NCBI GenBank assembly: GCA_017451645.1 | Contig: JAFTNZ010000010.1 | Location: forward strand, 1-58,303 | DNA: 58,303 bases | Direction: 5' to 3' | Origin: Bacteroidaceae bacterium | GTDB taxonomy: Bacteria; Bacteroidota; Bacteroidia; Bacteroidales; Bacteroidaceae | In this document: positions 36,929 to 45,158 of the stretch, piece by piece | Layout of the letters: each line of letters begins with the position of its first letter | Position numbering within the stretch: the first letter of the stretch is position 1 | The notes under the pieces: model-generated | Database searches by the model: none | The model's input: the letters and a program-made list of their open reading frames with translations, nothing else | What the model was told of the DNA's origin: nothing | Program-made: the position numbers and the translations under genes

Positions 36929-38205
36929 TGAGAAAACCTTTATTGCACACGAAAGTGACGGTTAAGCTCCGTAAGTCGGAGTACCGTGAAGAATGGTACC
37001 TCGTCATCGAGTCGTACCCAGTACGTAAACCTGGAAGTGATAAACCTGGACGAATCATTGAGGCAGTAAACCGTATCATCAAAACTCCTATATGGGATTA
37101 CTCATCAGTAACCAAAATTGATGCCAACGGAAACTTCTGCTATAAGCCGAAACGTGATGCCAACGGAGTTATCCAATGTACTTCACAATTGGACAAGGAA
37201 TCATGTATCTATGCTGATAAAGTCAGAGCAATGCGACAACAGGAATACGATACAGCAGTTATCTATTCTGACAGGGAGGAAGAAATCATTGCTCAAAACG
37301 AACGGTCCGAACAGGATTTCATTGAATACTTCAAGAATATCATCTATAAATGCCATCCCAACAGCTCCAATTCTATTATAGTAAATTGGACACGTGTTGG
37401 TGAATTGCTCAGTATATACTCAAAAGGCAAACCTATTCCATTTAAAAAGATAAACGTCAGTCTCCTTGAAGATTTAAAGTTGTTCATGCTTCGTGCACCA
37501 AGAGGTGGCGGAAAATCAGGTACGTTATCTCAGAATTCAGCAGCCACATATTTCTCCATTGTAAAAGCTGGCTTACATCGTGCTTTTATAGATGAATATC
37601 TTACTGTTGATATAGCAGCAAAAATCAAAGGTATTCCAGATCAAAAAGTAAAGCGAGAAACCTTGACTCTGGAGGAAACAGAGAGACTTGCTATGACTCC
37701 ATGTGAAAATGAAGTTCTGAAACGCGCCTTCTTCTTCGCCCTTTTGACAGGCATACGTCTATGTGATATTCAAGATATGAAATGGAGTGAAATCATCCAG
37801 ACGGACAATGGATGGAGAGTTGACTTCACCCAACGAAAGACAAAAGTCGTGGATTATCTTCCAATCTCAGACCAAGCTTATGCCCTTTGTGGCGAACCTA
37901 AGGAACAGGAAAGGCGAGTCTTTGAGGGATTAACAGGCTCTTCATGGATTTCACGACCATTGAAAAAGTGGATGGCTGACGCAGGTATAACTAAGAATAT
38001 TACATTCCATTGCTCACGTCATACGTTTGCTACTTTACAGTTAGAACATGGAACCGATATCTACACAGTAAAAGATATGTTAGGCCATACCAATGTTAGA
38101 ACCACTCAGATTTATGGTCATATCGTAGATCCAAGCAAGCGTAAGGCAGCAGAAGCTATCTATATCGATGGATTAAATAGTCTTAGTATTACGGATAAAC
38201 CATAA
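36928..38205 (+). CDS. Tyrosine recombinase / integrase of the mobile island
   Basis: A 425-aa site-specific recombinase. A SAM-like N-terminal domain lies at about 95-220 and the catalytic domain from about 225. The catalytic set is visible: Arg in LLTGIRLCDIQDM, His-x-x-Arg in HCSRHTFATLQ, His in MLGHTNVRTTQ, and the nucleophile Tyr in TQIYGHIV. It is placed as the first module of the island, right behind dnaK, and presumably integrated the element there. A hairpin terminator follows. Confidence 0.93.
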   Translation: MRKPLLHTKVTVKLRKSEYREEWYLVIESYPVRKPGSDKPGRIIEAVNRIIKTPIWDYSSVTKIDANGNFCYKPKRDANGVIQCTSQLDKESCIYADKVRAMRQQEYDTAVIYSDREEEIIAQNERSEQDFIEYFKNIIYKCHPNSSNSIIVNWTRVGELLSIYSKGKPIPFKKINVSLLEDLKLFMLRAPRGGGKSGTLSQNSAATYFSIVKAGLHRAFIDEYLTVDIAAKIKGIPDQKVKRETLTLEETERLAMTPCENEVLKRAFFFALLTGIRLCDIQDMKWSEIIQTDNGWRVDFTQRKTKVVDYLPISDQAYALCGEPKEQERRVFEGLTGSSWISRPLKKWMADAGITKNITFHCSRHTFATLQLEHGTDIYTVKDMLGHTNVRTTQIYGHIVDPSKRKAAEAIYIDGLNSLSITDKP

Positions 38206-38231
38206 CATAAAATCTCTCTTCTGTTACGTTT

Positions 38232-38268
38232 CACCCTCGGAATCTCAACTGGTTTCGAGGGTGTTTTG
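38232..38268 (+). terminator. Terminator after the integrase
   Basis: CACCCTCG (38232-38239) pairs with CGAGGGTG (38256-38263), followed by TTTTGTT. Confidence 0.75.
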
Positions 38269-38376
38269 TTGTTCTATTCATCGAGTTATAGTATGTTTAT
38301 TGCGATTTTATTATACTATTCTTATAAACAATGTTAAATGTTATTTTGCTGATAATAAGGCATTTTTAGCAAAGTC

Positions 38377-38671
38377 TGCCACATCATTGTACAGATGACA
38401 AAACTAAATTTAGCCACTTCTAAAAACAGATTTCTGCCACATAACTTCCATGTTTGCTGTTCACATAGATTTCACATGTTGCGCCAGATAATTTGCCACT
38501 TTTTACCACTCCTAAAGTATTTGGGATGAACAGATTGTTTACAGCCCAAATTTTAAAATCTGCCACATTTTTTGCCACTTTAGGCATCAGTTTTTGTACA
38601 CCTACGCTTTCTTTTGTTTTGCCACATAAATTCCACTTTATTTGCCACTTCTTACAAATACTTTTTGCCAC
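38377..38671 (+). repeat. Iteron-like array of TGCCAC motifs
   Basis: Eight exact, same-strand copies of TGCCAC start at 38377, 38435, 38494, 38561, 38573, 38620, 38643 and 38666. Most stand in a T-rich context (TTTGCCACTT or TTTGCCACATAAAT). Weaker copies lie at 38412, 38504 and 38631. The rest of the 590-base gene-free stretch is AT-rich with no frame. It lies just ahead of replication-type genes, as iterons of an origin or operator array would. Confidence 0.65.
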
Positions 38672-38713
38672 ATAAATAGTCAGATAAATCACTGTTTTAC
38701 AATATTTTGCAAT

Positions 38714-38745
38714 TTTGAGATGTCGAAAATAATGCGCTAACTTTG
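38714..38745 (+). promoter_or_regulatory. Promoter of the replication/mobilization genes
   Basis: TTTG at 38714-38717, 20 nt, then TAACTTTG at 38738-38745. It lies between the TGCCAC array and the 118-aa HTH gene. Confidence 0.7.
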
Positions 38746-38798
38746 CATCAGCAATCCGATAGTAAATGCGGAATATTCAAACTTAAAACGATATAAAA

Positions 38799-39155
38799 AT
38801 GACAGATTACAAAGTGAATTCTTTGGAGGAGATGCCTAAAGCAATCTCTTACCTGATTGGCAAAGTTGAGAACTTGCAACAAACGGTAAACATTCTTCGC
38901 TCAAAGCAGAAGGATAGTGAATCACCACAATGGATGAATGTAGATGAGCTTTGTGCTTATCATCCCAGTCATCCTAAAAAACAAACGGTGTATGAATGGG
39001 TGTCAAAGAAGACTATTCCATTTCATAAGATGACCAAGGGACTTATGTTTCTAAAGTCAGAAATTGATGAATGGTTGAAAGGTGATTATCAGAAAACGGA
39101 AGCGGATCTGATACGTGAAGCTCAGGAATTCATATTATCCAAAAAGACACGATGA
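38799..39155 (+). CDS. Helix-turn-helix DNA-binding protein, excisionase family
   Basis: A 118-aa protein with an N-terminal coiled coil (MPKAISYLIGKVENLQQTVNIL) and a MerR/excisionase-type HTH (WMNVDELCAYHP...TVYEWVSKKTIPFHK, then FLKSEIDEWL). It starts the replication module and ends with a 4-nt overlap (ATGA) onto the primase-like gene. It may bind the TGCCAC array upstream; this is only inferred from position. Confidence 0.78.
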   Translation: MTDYKVNSLEEMPKAISYLIGKVENLQQTVNILRSKQKDSESPQWMNVDELCAYHPSHPKKQTVYEWVSKKTIPFHKMTKGLMFLKSEIDEWLKGDYQKTEADLIREAQEFILSKKTR

Positions 39156-39787
39156 TTAAAGAAACGGACGGAACCAATGACTACTGGGAAGGACTGGAGA
39201 ATCTTACAGCATTCTCCTTCTTCCTGAAGCCAATCCATAACATTGAGCCATATCGTGCAATCACTGTGGTAGATGTCTATCGATATGTTACTGGTCATTA
39301 TGCCAAGAAACAAACCTTGACTTTACGTTCCATTGAATCCTCCAAAGAAGCGAAACAATACAAGGCTACACACTTTGACTATTGTACCTTCTCTGGAATT
39401 TTCAAAAAGAGGAACGAAAGGGAAATAATAACACATTCAGGATTGATGTGTCTTGACTTTGACCATGTAACGGACCCCGAAGCTCTCAAACAAACACTCA
39501 TTAATCATGAATATTTTGATACGGAGTTGATGTTTACGAGTCCTTCAGGCGATGGAGTAAAATGGATAATCTCTGTCAACTTGAAAAACTGGGAACATTC
39601 AAGATACTTCAAGTCGGTTGCCAATTGCATTCAAGCTACAGGATTGCCGCCTGTCGATAGTTCTGGAAGTGATGTTGCACGCTCATGTTTTTTACCGTAT
39701 GACCCACAAGCATACATAAACCCTAAATACGAAGAATATGTCCAAGAAAATATTTTTACCCCAAGAATGGGATATTGCCCCTTCTAA
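39152..39787 (+). CDS. BT4734/VirE-N-terminal domain protein, primase-polymerase-like
   Basis: A 211-aa protein matching the BT4734-like N-terminal family (PF08800). It shows the archaeo-eukaryotic primase-like pattern: MCLDFDHVTD with the acidic pair, FTSPSGDGVKWIISV, and later SSGSDVARSCFLPYDPQAYINP. In Bacteroides mobilizable elements this gene stands directly before a DUF3987 gene, and together they resemble a split primase/helicase for copying the excised circle. It overlaps the next gene by 50 nt in another frame. Confidence 0.8.
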   Translation: MIKETDGTNDYWEGLENLTAFSFFLKPIHNIEPYRAITVVDVYRYVTGHYAKKQTLTLRSIESSKEAKQYKATHFDYCTFSGIFKKRNEREIITHSGLMCLDFDHVTDPEALKQTLINHEYFDTELMFTSPSGDGVKWIISVNLKNWEHSRYFKSVANCIQATGLPPVDSSGSDVARSCFLPYDPQAYINPKYEEYVQENIFTPRMGYCPF

Positions 39788-41516
39788 TCATTTGGTTACA
39801 ACACCCATGCATCCTGTTTCTGCATATAGTAATGTAGAAGAAGATGTGGAGCGCATTGTACATGAAATCGAAAAGCAAGGAATAGACATTGCGCCTGACT
39901 ACAAACAATGGGTAGACCTTGGTTTTGCACTTGTCGATGGATTGGGAGAAATGGGAAGAAACTATTATCATCGTATTAGTCAACTCCATCCGAGTTATAA
40001 CTATACGAATACGGACAAGCAATACACCAATTGTCTGAATGGCAAGGGACATGGGATAACCATCAAATCATTCTTCCATTTGGCAATGAACTCTGGTATT
40101 ACGGTTAGCAAACATGATTTTACCATTTTACCAAATAACCAAAATGGTAAAACGGTAAAATGGAAAAATGAGGAGACCGATTTACCCGTACTGCCAGATG
40201 AGGTATTTGATAATCTCCCACCATTTCTGGCCAAGGTTGTTGACAATGCCTTATCAAAAGAAGATAGAGATACTATCCTTCTAGGTAGCATTGCATGCCT
40301 GTCTGCTTGCTTCTATAATGTATGTGGTGTTTATGATGAACGAATCGTATATGCCAATCTATATTTATATGTTATAGCAGATGCAGGGATGGGTAAAGGC
40401 AGTCTTTCTCTTTGCCGAGAACTGGTTACACCCATCAACCAAAGACTGCATGAATTAACGAAAGAGGCTGAGAAACAATATAAAGAAGCAATGGCATACA
40501 ACAAAAGCAAGAAATCAGAAGGACCAGTTCCATCAGAACCACCCATGAGAATGTTTATTATTCCTGCTAATAGCAGTGCCAGTTCCTTAGTGAAAATTCT
40601 TGCAGACAATGATGGTATAGGATTATTGTTTGAAACGGAAGGTGACACTTTAAGCCAAACTCTTAAATCTGATTTTGGCAATTACTCTGACACGCTCCGA
40701 AAAGCATATCATCATGAAACAATCAGTTTGAGTAGAAGAAAGGACAGAGAATACCTTGAGGTTAAAAATCCGAGATTGTCTGTTGTTCTAGCAGGTACTC
40801 CCGAACAGGTACGCAGACTTATTCCTGATACGGAAAACGGTTTGATGAGTCGTTTCATCTTTAATATGCTACCGTATAAACGTTACATCAGGAATGTGTT
40901 TGCCACGGATGACATTTCCAAATCGAAGAATATAATCTTCAAGAACCTTGGAGAAGAACTTTATCACTATCAAGAGGAGTTTATACGGAGTGGACAATAT
41001 TCTTTTTCCCTACCGTCTCATTTGCAAACTGATTTTGTTGAACACTTGATTGATGCCAACAACAAGTATTGCGATGAAGTAGATGATCGCATTCAAGGAG
41101 TTATTCGCAGAATGGGTTTGATTGCATTTCGCATGATGATGTTATTGACTACACTTAGAAGAATGACCCACTTGCCTACAATTAGAGCACCAGATTATAT
41201 ATTCCCACTTGTATGCCAGGAGGTAGATTACCAAACTGTAATGACTATATGTGATTCGCTCATTGAGCATTCAGTTTATTGGTATAAAAAACTAACTCCA
41301 TGTTTTGGAGTAAATCGTGAATCCAAATCTCTAAAAAGAAGCGAACGTTTCTTTGATTTACTACCAGATACATTCAGTAAGAACACATTCGATTCATTGG
41401 TAGAACAATACAATGAGAATCCGAACACGGCCATCAAGTGGATTAACAAATACATCAAAAAAGGAAAACTCAACCGAACCTCACAAGGTAATTATGAGAA
41501 GACCGAAAGAAAATAA
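39738..41516 (+). CDS. PriCT-2 plus DUF3987 protein, replication helicase-like
   Basis: A 592-aa protein. An N-terminal PriCT-2-like region (about 30-110, APDYKQWVDLGFALVDGLGE, then GKGHGITIKSFFHLA) is followed by DUF3987 (about 150-560), a RecA/helicase-like fold. The P-loop-like string is ADAGMGKGSLSL, with Gly where Ser/Thr normally follows the Lys, so ATP binding is not certain. Later conserved parts are GLLFETEGDTLSQ and LAGTPEQVRRLIPD. It forms a pair with the preceding primase-like gene. Confidence 0.82.
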   Translation: MSKKIFLPQEWDIAPSNHLVTTPMHPVSAYSNVEEDVERIVHEIEKQGIDIAPDYKQWVDLGFALVDGLGEMGRNYYHRISQLHPSYNYTNTDKQYTNCLNGKGHGITIKSFFHLAMNSGITVSKHDFTILPNNQNGKTVKWKNEETDLPVLPDEVFDNLPPFLAKVVDNALSKEDRDTILLGSIACLSACFYNVCGVYDERIVYANLYLYVIADAGMGKGSLSLCRELVTPINQRLHELTKEAEKQYKEAMAYNKSKKSEGPVPSEPPMRMFIIPANSSASSLVKILADNDGIGLLFETEGDTLSQTLKSDFGNYSDTLRKAYHHETISLSRRKDREYLEVKNPRLSVVLAGTPEQVRRLIPDTENGLMSRFIFNMLPYKRYIRNVFATDDISKSKNIIFKNLGEELYHYQEEFIRSGQYSFSLPSHLQTDFVEHLIDANNKYCDEVDDRIQGVIRRMGLIAFRMMMLLTTLRRMTHLPTIRAPDYIFPLVCQEVDYQTVMTICDSLIEHSVYWYKKLTPCFGVNRESKSLKRSERFFDLLPDTFSKNTFDSLVEQYNENPNTAIKWINKYIKKGKLNRTSQGNYEKTERK

Positions 41517-41562
41517 ACATATCAATTTACATAACCGGTCAAACGACCATAAATTTTCGAAT

Positions 41563-41811
41563 ATGAAGAAGTATAGAAAACAAAATTTGACATTACAGGA
41601 AATTGAACATCCATTCAAGAATAATACGCTCACCTATATGGTTAAAAATCATGCGGTGCATAAAGTAATTGATTATAATCTAATCGAAGAAGCAATTGCT
41701 TCAGAATGTTTCTCGCATAAACACTTGGTATTTAACGATGGAATTACAAGACATATCCATGTCAGACATATTCCGAAACGTAGTATTACACTGCATTGTA
41801 ATGTACACTAA
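41563..41811 (+). CDS. Small hypothetical protein
   Basis: An 82-aa basic protein starting MKKYRKQNLTLQEIEHPFKN. No domain is recognised. The His/Arg-rich end GITRHIHVRHIPKRSITLHCNVH could bind nucleic acid or metal, but this is not supported further. An alternative ATG at 41494 would overlap the previous gene. It lies between the replication genes and the candidate oriT hairpin. Confidence 0.5.
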   Translation: MKKYRKQNLTLQEIEHPFKNNTLTYMVKNHAVHKVIDYNLIEEAIASECFSHKHLVFNDGITRHIHVRHIPKRSITLHCNVH

Positions 41812-41822
41812 GTAATGGTAAC

Positions 41823-41915
41823 GATTTTAGAAGGGCAAGTTTGTGTTTTAGTCCGACTAAAACTATTGGCCAACTCTATAGGTTTGCCATTGAACTTGCC
41901 TTCTAAAATCTTTTT
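41823..41915 (+). other. Nested hairpin upstream of mob genes: candidate oriT or terminator
   Basis: GATTTTAGAAGGGCAAGTT (41823-41841) pairs with AACTTGCCTTCTAAAATC (41893-41910), about 18 bp with one bulge. Inside lie a second hairpin, GTTTTAGT/ACTAAAAC (41845-41852/41856-41863), and the palindrome TTGGCCAA. TTTTT follows the outer stem. It sits 20 nt before mobC, where oriTs of Bacteroides mobilizable elements are usually found. Confidence 0.55.
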
Positions 41916-41929
41916 CTAAAATCACGAGT

Positions 41930-42277
41930 ATGACAACAAAGAAAAAAGCAGGTGGTCGTCCCAAGCTAGCCGAATATCAGAAGAGAACCAAAAGTTGCCA
42001 AGTCATGTTCACCGAATCCGACTATATCTATATCATGGATAAAGCCCAAAGAAGCGGATTGACAATCAGCGAATATTGCCATCAGGCGGCCATGAATGGA
42101 GCAGTCAAGGAACACATCCAACCTGAACAGGCAGCACTCATCAGAGACATTGCAGGTGTAGCCAACAATGTCAATCAGATTGCACATAAGATGCATGCGT
42201 TCGGACTGGAAGAAACCTACCATTCCTGTCAGGAAATCATAAACGTATTACTCAATCTCATCAACGAATCCAAGTAA
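41930..42277 (+). CDS. mobC: MobC-like mobilization accessory protein
   Basis: A 115-aa protein with an N-terminal ribbon-helix-helix region (KSCQVMFTESDYIYIMDKAQRSGLTISEYCHQAAM) and the MobC (PF05713) C-terminal helix IRDIAGVANNVNQIAHKMHAFG. MobC proteins bind oriT and help the relaxase open the DNA. It lies 3 nt before the relaxase gene. Confidence 0.88.
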   Translation: MTTKKKAGGRPKLAEYQKRTKSCQVMFTESDYIYIMDKAQRSGLTISEYCHQAAMNGAVKEHIQPEQAALIRDIAGVANNVNQIAHKMHAFGLEETYHSCQEIINVLLNLINESK

Positions 42278-42280
42278 TAT

Positions 42281-43336
42281 ATGATAGCAAAGATAAAGAC
42301 AAGAGAATCATTTGCAGCTATCGTGGATTATGCCCATGATTACGACAATGACAAGAAGAAAGCACGACTCATCGATTTTAAGGATGTATGTATCATCAGC
42401 AATAAATCAATAGCCGATTCATTTACCATCCAGGCATCCATGCGTACGAAGATTGCGAAACCTGTCAAGCATATTTCGTTAGGATTCTCTCCCAACGATG
42501 CCCATATTTTCACTGACGACGAAAAGGGTGATGAACTCATGGTAAGGATTGCTAAAGATTGGATGAAAGAGATGGGGGTCACCAATACGCAATACATCAT
42601 CGCCAGACATCTTGACACCGAGCACCCCCATTGTCATCTTGTCTTTAATCGAATAGATAACGATGGCAATGTCATTTCTGATAGTCGTGAACGAATTCGG
42701 AATATGGCGGTATGCAAACTACTCAACAAAAAATATGGATTGTATGTAGCTCCATCCAAGAGCAAGAAAATCCATGAAGACAGATTACGTGGGTATGAGG
42801 CCAAGAAACATAAATTGAGAATGGACATCAACAATATTCTGGACAAGTCATCCAATTGGGAAGAATTTTGCATACTACTGAAAGAAGCAGAAATCAGCAT
42901 CCGCTTCTTCACAAGCAGCCAAACAAATACAATCAGAGGTATTTCATTTGCGAACCATCAAATAAGTATATCTGGATCCAAATTGGAACCAAAGGTGTTA
43001 ACCTATGGCCAACTATGTCTTAATTTGGGCGAAAGAAGAATTCAGGAAAGTCCAAATCTATATGAAGAGAAGACTTTTTCTTCTTTTGTAAAAAATGAGG
43101 TTCCTGTCAACCATTCCAATGGGCATACCATAACCACTGATTCCAATTTGACGGAAAGCGGAAATAGTGATAGTACATCCTCGTCAACCGTTGGTGAAGC
43201 TATGATTGAGTTCTTGCTTCAGCCCCATCAAGTAGAAACAGGCGGTGGAGGTGGCGGTAGTGACAATCGTGGATGGCGCGATGATGACAAAGATAAGGAT
43301 AACAATAATAATCGGATCTATAAAAGAAGAAGATAA
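42281..43336 (+). CDS. mobA: Relaxase / mobilization nuclease (MobA/VirD2 type)
   Basis: A 351-aa relaxase. The N-terminal catalytic Tyr is probably Y17 in IVDYAHDYDND. The three-His metal site is in RHLDTEHPHCHLVFNRID (about 110-128), the hallmark of MOBP-type enzymes. The C-terminal tail is Gly/Asp/Asn-rich and likely disordered. It nicks oriT and leads the strand into a recipient, using a conjugation pore supplied by another element because none is coded in this window. It overlaps the next gene by one base (TAATG). Confidence 0.9.
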   Translation: MIAKIKTRESFAAIVDYAHDYDNDKKKARLIDFKDVCIISNKSIADSFTIQASMRTKIAKPVKHISLGFSPNDAHIFTDDEKGDELMVRIAKDWMKEMGVTNTQYIIARHLDTEHPHCHLVFNRIDNDGNVISDSRERIRNMAVCKLLNKKYGLYVAPSKSKKIHEDRLRGYEAKKHKLRMDINNILDKSSNWEEFCILLKEAEISIRFFTSSQTNTIRGISFANHQISISGSKLEPKVLTYGQLCLNLGERRIQESPNLYEEKTFSSFVKNEVPVNHSNGHTITTDSNLTESGNSDSTSSSTVGEAMIEFLLQPHQVETGGGGGGSDNRGWRDDDKDKDNNNNRIYKRRR

Positions 43337-43986
43337 TGAAAGAAGATATAATAGCTGCCAATCTCAGTAGCATGCGGCAGAGCATTGAGGAACTCAAAAA
43401 GAATAATACTTCGCAATCATCCAAAAACGTTCCTAATTGGAGTGAATTAGAAAATAAAATAGCCCAGACTGCAGCCAATGAGGTCAGAATCTTGTTGGAG
43501 AAACGCCAACAGAAATTTAAAGAGGAAGAAGAGAAACGAAAAGCGGAAACGGAGGAATATGAAAATTCCATATCCGAAATCTATGAAGAGCAAATCAATA
43601 AGTTAAAGAAAATTTCTATTTATTGGGATAAAGTCTACCATAACTTCTATCTGGCGAACAAGGAACGAGAAAAAGAAAAGACTGCCATTGAGAAAATTGA
43701 GGTGCAATTGACTGCTATTAATGACCATATCCAAAACAGCCTACAGCATCCCTATGAATTTCCTGTGATGCCTCATACTCCCAAAGGCTTGATCTCATAT
43801 ATTCTGGTTGACATACCCTGCTATTGTGTCAAACGAATTTGGCATAGTAAGCATATCAGAAATCTGCTACTCATTATCCTAATATGTCTATGGACAATTT
43901 TCATGGGGTTAACTGGATTTATTATTCGAGACAATGTTGCACTTCATGAACGGATGCAGCTGATAGAATTGCAATGGAGGAAATAA
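43336..43986 (+). CDS. Coiled-coil membrane protein of the mobilization module
   Basis: A 216-aa protein: a Lys/Glu-rich coiled coil over about residues 40-130, and one membrane helix near the C-terminus (LLLIILICLWTIFMGLTGFII). Its position after the relaxase matches the third mobilization gene seen in several Bacteroides elements. It may tether the relaxosome to the membrane or the coupling protein; the role is inferred. Confidence 0.7.
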   Translation: MKEDIIAANLSSMRQSIEELKKNNTSQSSKNVPNWSELENKIAQTAANEVRILLEKRQQKFKEEEEKRKAETEEYENSISEIYEEQINKLKKISIYWDKVYHNFYLANKEREKEKTAIEKIEVQLTAINDHIQNSLQHPYEFPVMPHTPKGLISYILVDIPCYCVKRIWHSKHIRNLLLIILICLWTIFMGLTGFIIRDNVALHERMQLIELQWRK

Positions 43987-44021
43987 ATGTGGTTTGTCAA
44001 CAAGACACATCCACTTTGTTA

Positions 44022-44074
44022 GACCATTTGTCCGAAGGTTACTAAATTAATTGGATAGTATCGGACAAATGGTC
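44022..44074. terminator. 14-bp perfect inverted repeat between mob and rhuM genes
   Basis: GACCATTTGTCCGA (44022-44035) and TCGGACAAATGGTC (44061-44074) are perfect mates with a 25-nt spacer. ACACAT and ATGTGT further out extend the symmetry loosely. It lies between convergent genes, so a bidirectional terminator is likely. It also marks the join between the mob backbone and the cargo. Confidence 0.6.
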
Positions 44075-44081
44075 ATGTGTT

Positions 44082-45116
44082 TTATTCTTTAGGATTTTCT
44101 TCAAAAGGAAGAGCGTCCATAAACCTATCGAAGTCACTTTGGAATAGGCGGTCTTGTATTATTCGATACTTTTCAAACTCCGTTTCTGCATGTTCTTTTG
44201 CTTGTTCGGCAGACACTTGGCCTGTCGTTTGTAGTACTTCGTTTCCACCAGCAGCCAAAATGGTATCTATCCGCTTTGCCCAGTCTTCCATGGTCATAGG
44301 GATATGCCGTTTCGCCATTCTTTCAGCCAATTCAAGCACACCATTCACCAACTGTCCCATATCTGCCAGTTCAGTCTCTTTGAGATAGTTTTTAGCAATC
44401 ACCACGTCTGTCTTTACGATTTTACCATCGGGCGCATTTTCCCACGAAGTAAGTCCCATGTGCTCCTGCTCTGCATCAGCTCGTTCTACAATCAGTTCTG
44501 CTGCTGTACGTCCGTGAATAGCATAATGCATCTTGTTCTGCATCATCTTGAAGAACAATCGTGTGGTCGGTGCATCCCGATTGTAATCTATAGCAGTAGC
44601 ATAGATATCTGTCAGTTTCTGGTAGAATCGACGTTCCGATAGTCGAATTTCCCGTATTTCTGCTAACAGATGCTCAAAATAATCTTCGCCAAGGAACGAA
44701 CCGTTCTCCATTCTCTTCTTATCCAAAACATATCCACGTATAGCGAATTCTCGCAATACGCTCGTTGCCCATTGACGAAACTGAGTTGCACGAATGCTGT
44801 TCACACGATAACCTACGCTAATAACAGCATCGAGATTGTAAAAATGGAGCGAGCGGTTTACCTCTCTGGTTCCTTCTTGGCGAACAACCGAGATTTTCTC
44901 GGTAGTTGCTTTTTCTTCCAGTTCTCCACTATCATAAATATTTCTCAAATGAAGACTGATGTTATCTGTAGAGCAATCAAACAGCATACCCATAGCTTTC
45001 TGGGTACACCAAACTGTCTTATCTTTATAATAGACTTCAACACCTTGTTCCTTCCCTTCTATTTGAAAAATTAGGAACTCTGCTGTGCTATTTCTTATTT
45101 CTTTTCTATTTGCCAT
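44082..45116 (-). CDS. rhuM: RhuM family protein (first copy)
   Basis: A 344-aa protein of the RhuM/virulence-protein family (PF13310). KTVWCTQKAMGMLFDCSTDNISLHLRNI is a Bro-N-like DNA-binding start, SVGYRVNSIRATQFRQWAT is the family hallmark, and EHMGLTSWENAPDGKIVKTDV lies in the C-terminal part. The biochemical role is unknown; such genes are frequent in pathogenicity and defence islands. It is about 40 nt downstream of a paralogue in the same direction. Confidence 0.85.
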   Translation of the reverse strand: MANRKEIRNSTAEFLIFQIEGKEQGVEVYYKDKTVWCTQKAMGMLFDCSTDNISLHLRNIYDSGELEEKATTEKISVVRQEGTREVNRSLHFYNLDAVISVGYRVNSIRATQFRQWATSVLREFAIRGYVLDKKRMENGSFLGEDYFEHLLAEIREIRLSERRFYQKLTDIYATAIDYNRDAPTTRLFFKMMQNKMHYAIHGRTAAELIVERADAEQEHMGLTSWENAPDGKIVKTDVVIAKNYLKETELADMGQLVNGVLELAERMAKRHIPMTMEDWAKRIDTILAAGGNEVLQTTGQVSAEQAKEHAETEFEKYRIIQDRLFQSDFDRFMDALPFEENPKE

Positions 45117-45158
45117 GAAATGTTATATTTTCAAATATTACTCTGAGTCCATAAAATT

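Noticed and set aside
38377-38671. CRISPR array or IS terminal repeats
   Set aside because: The motif is only six to ten bases long with irregular steps, and no transposase is present.
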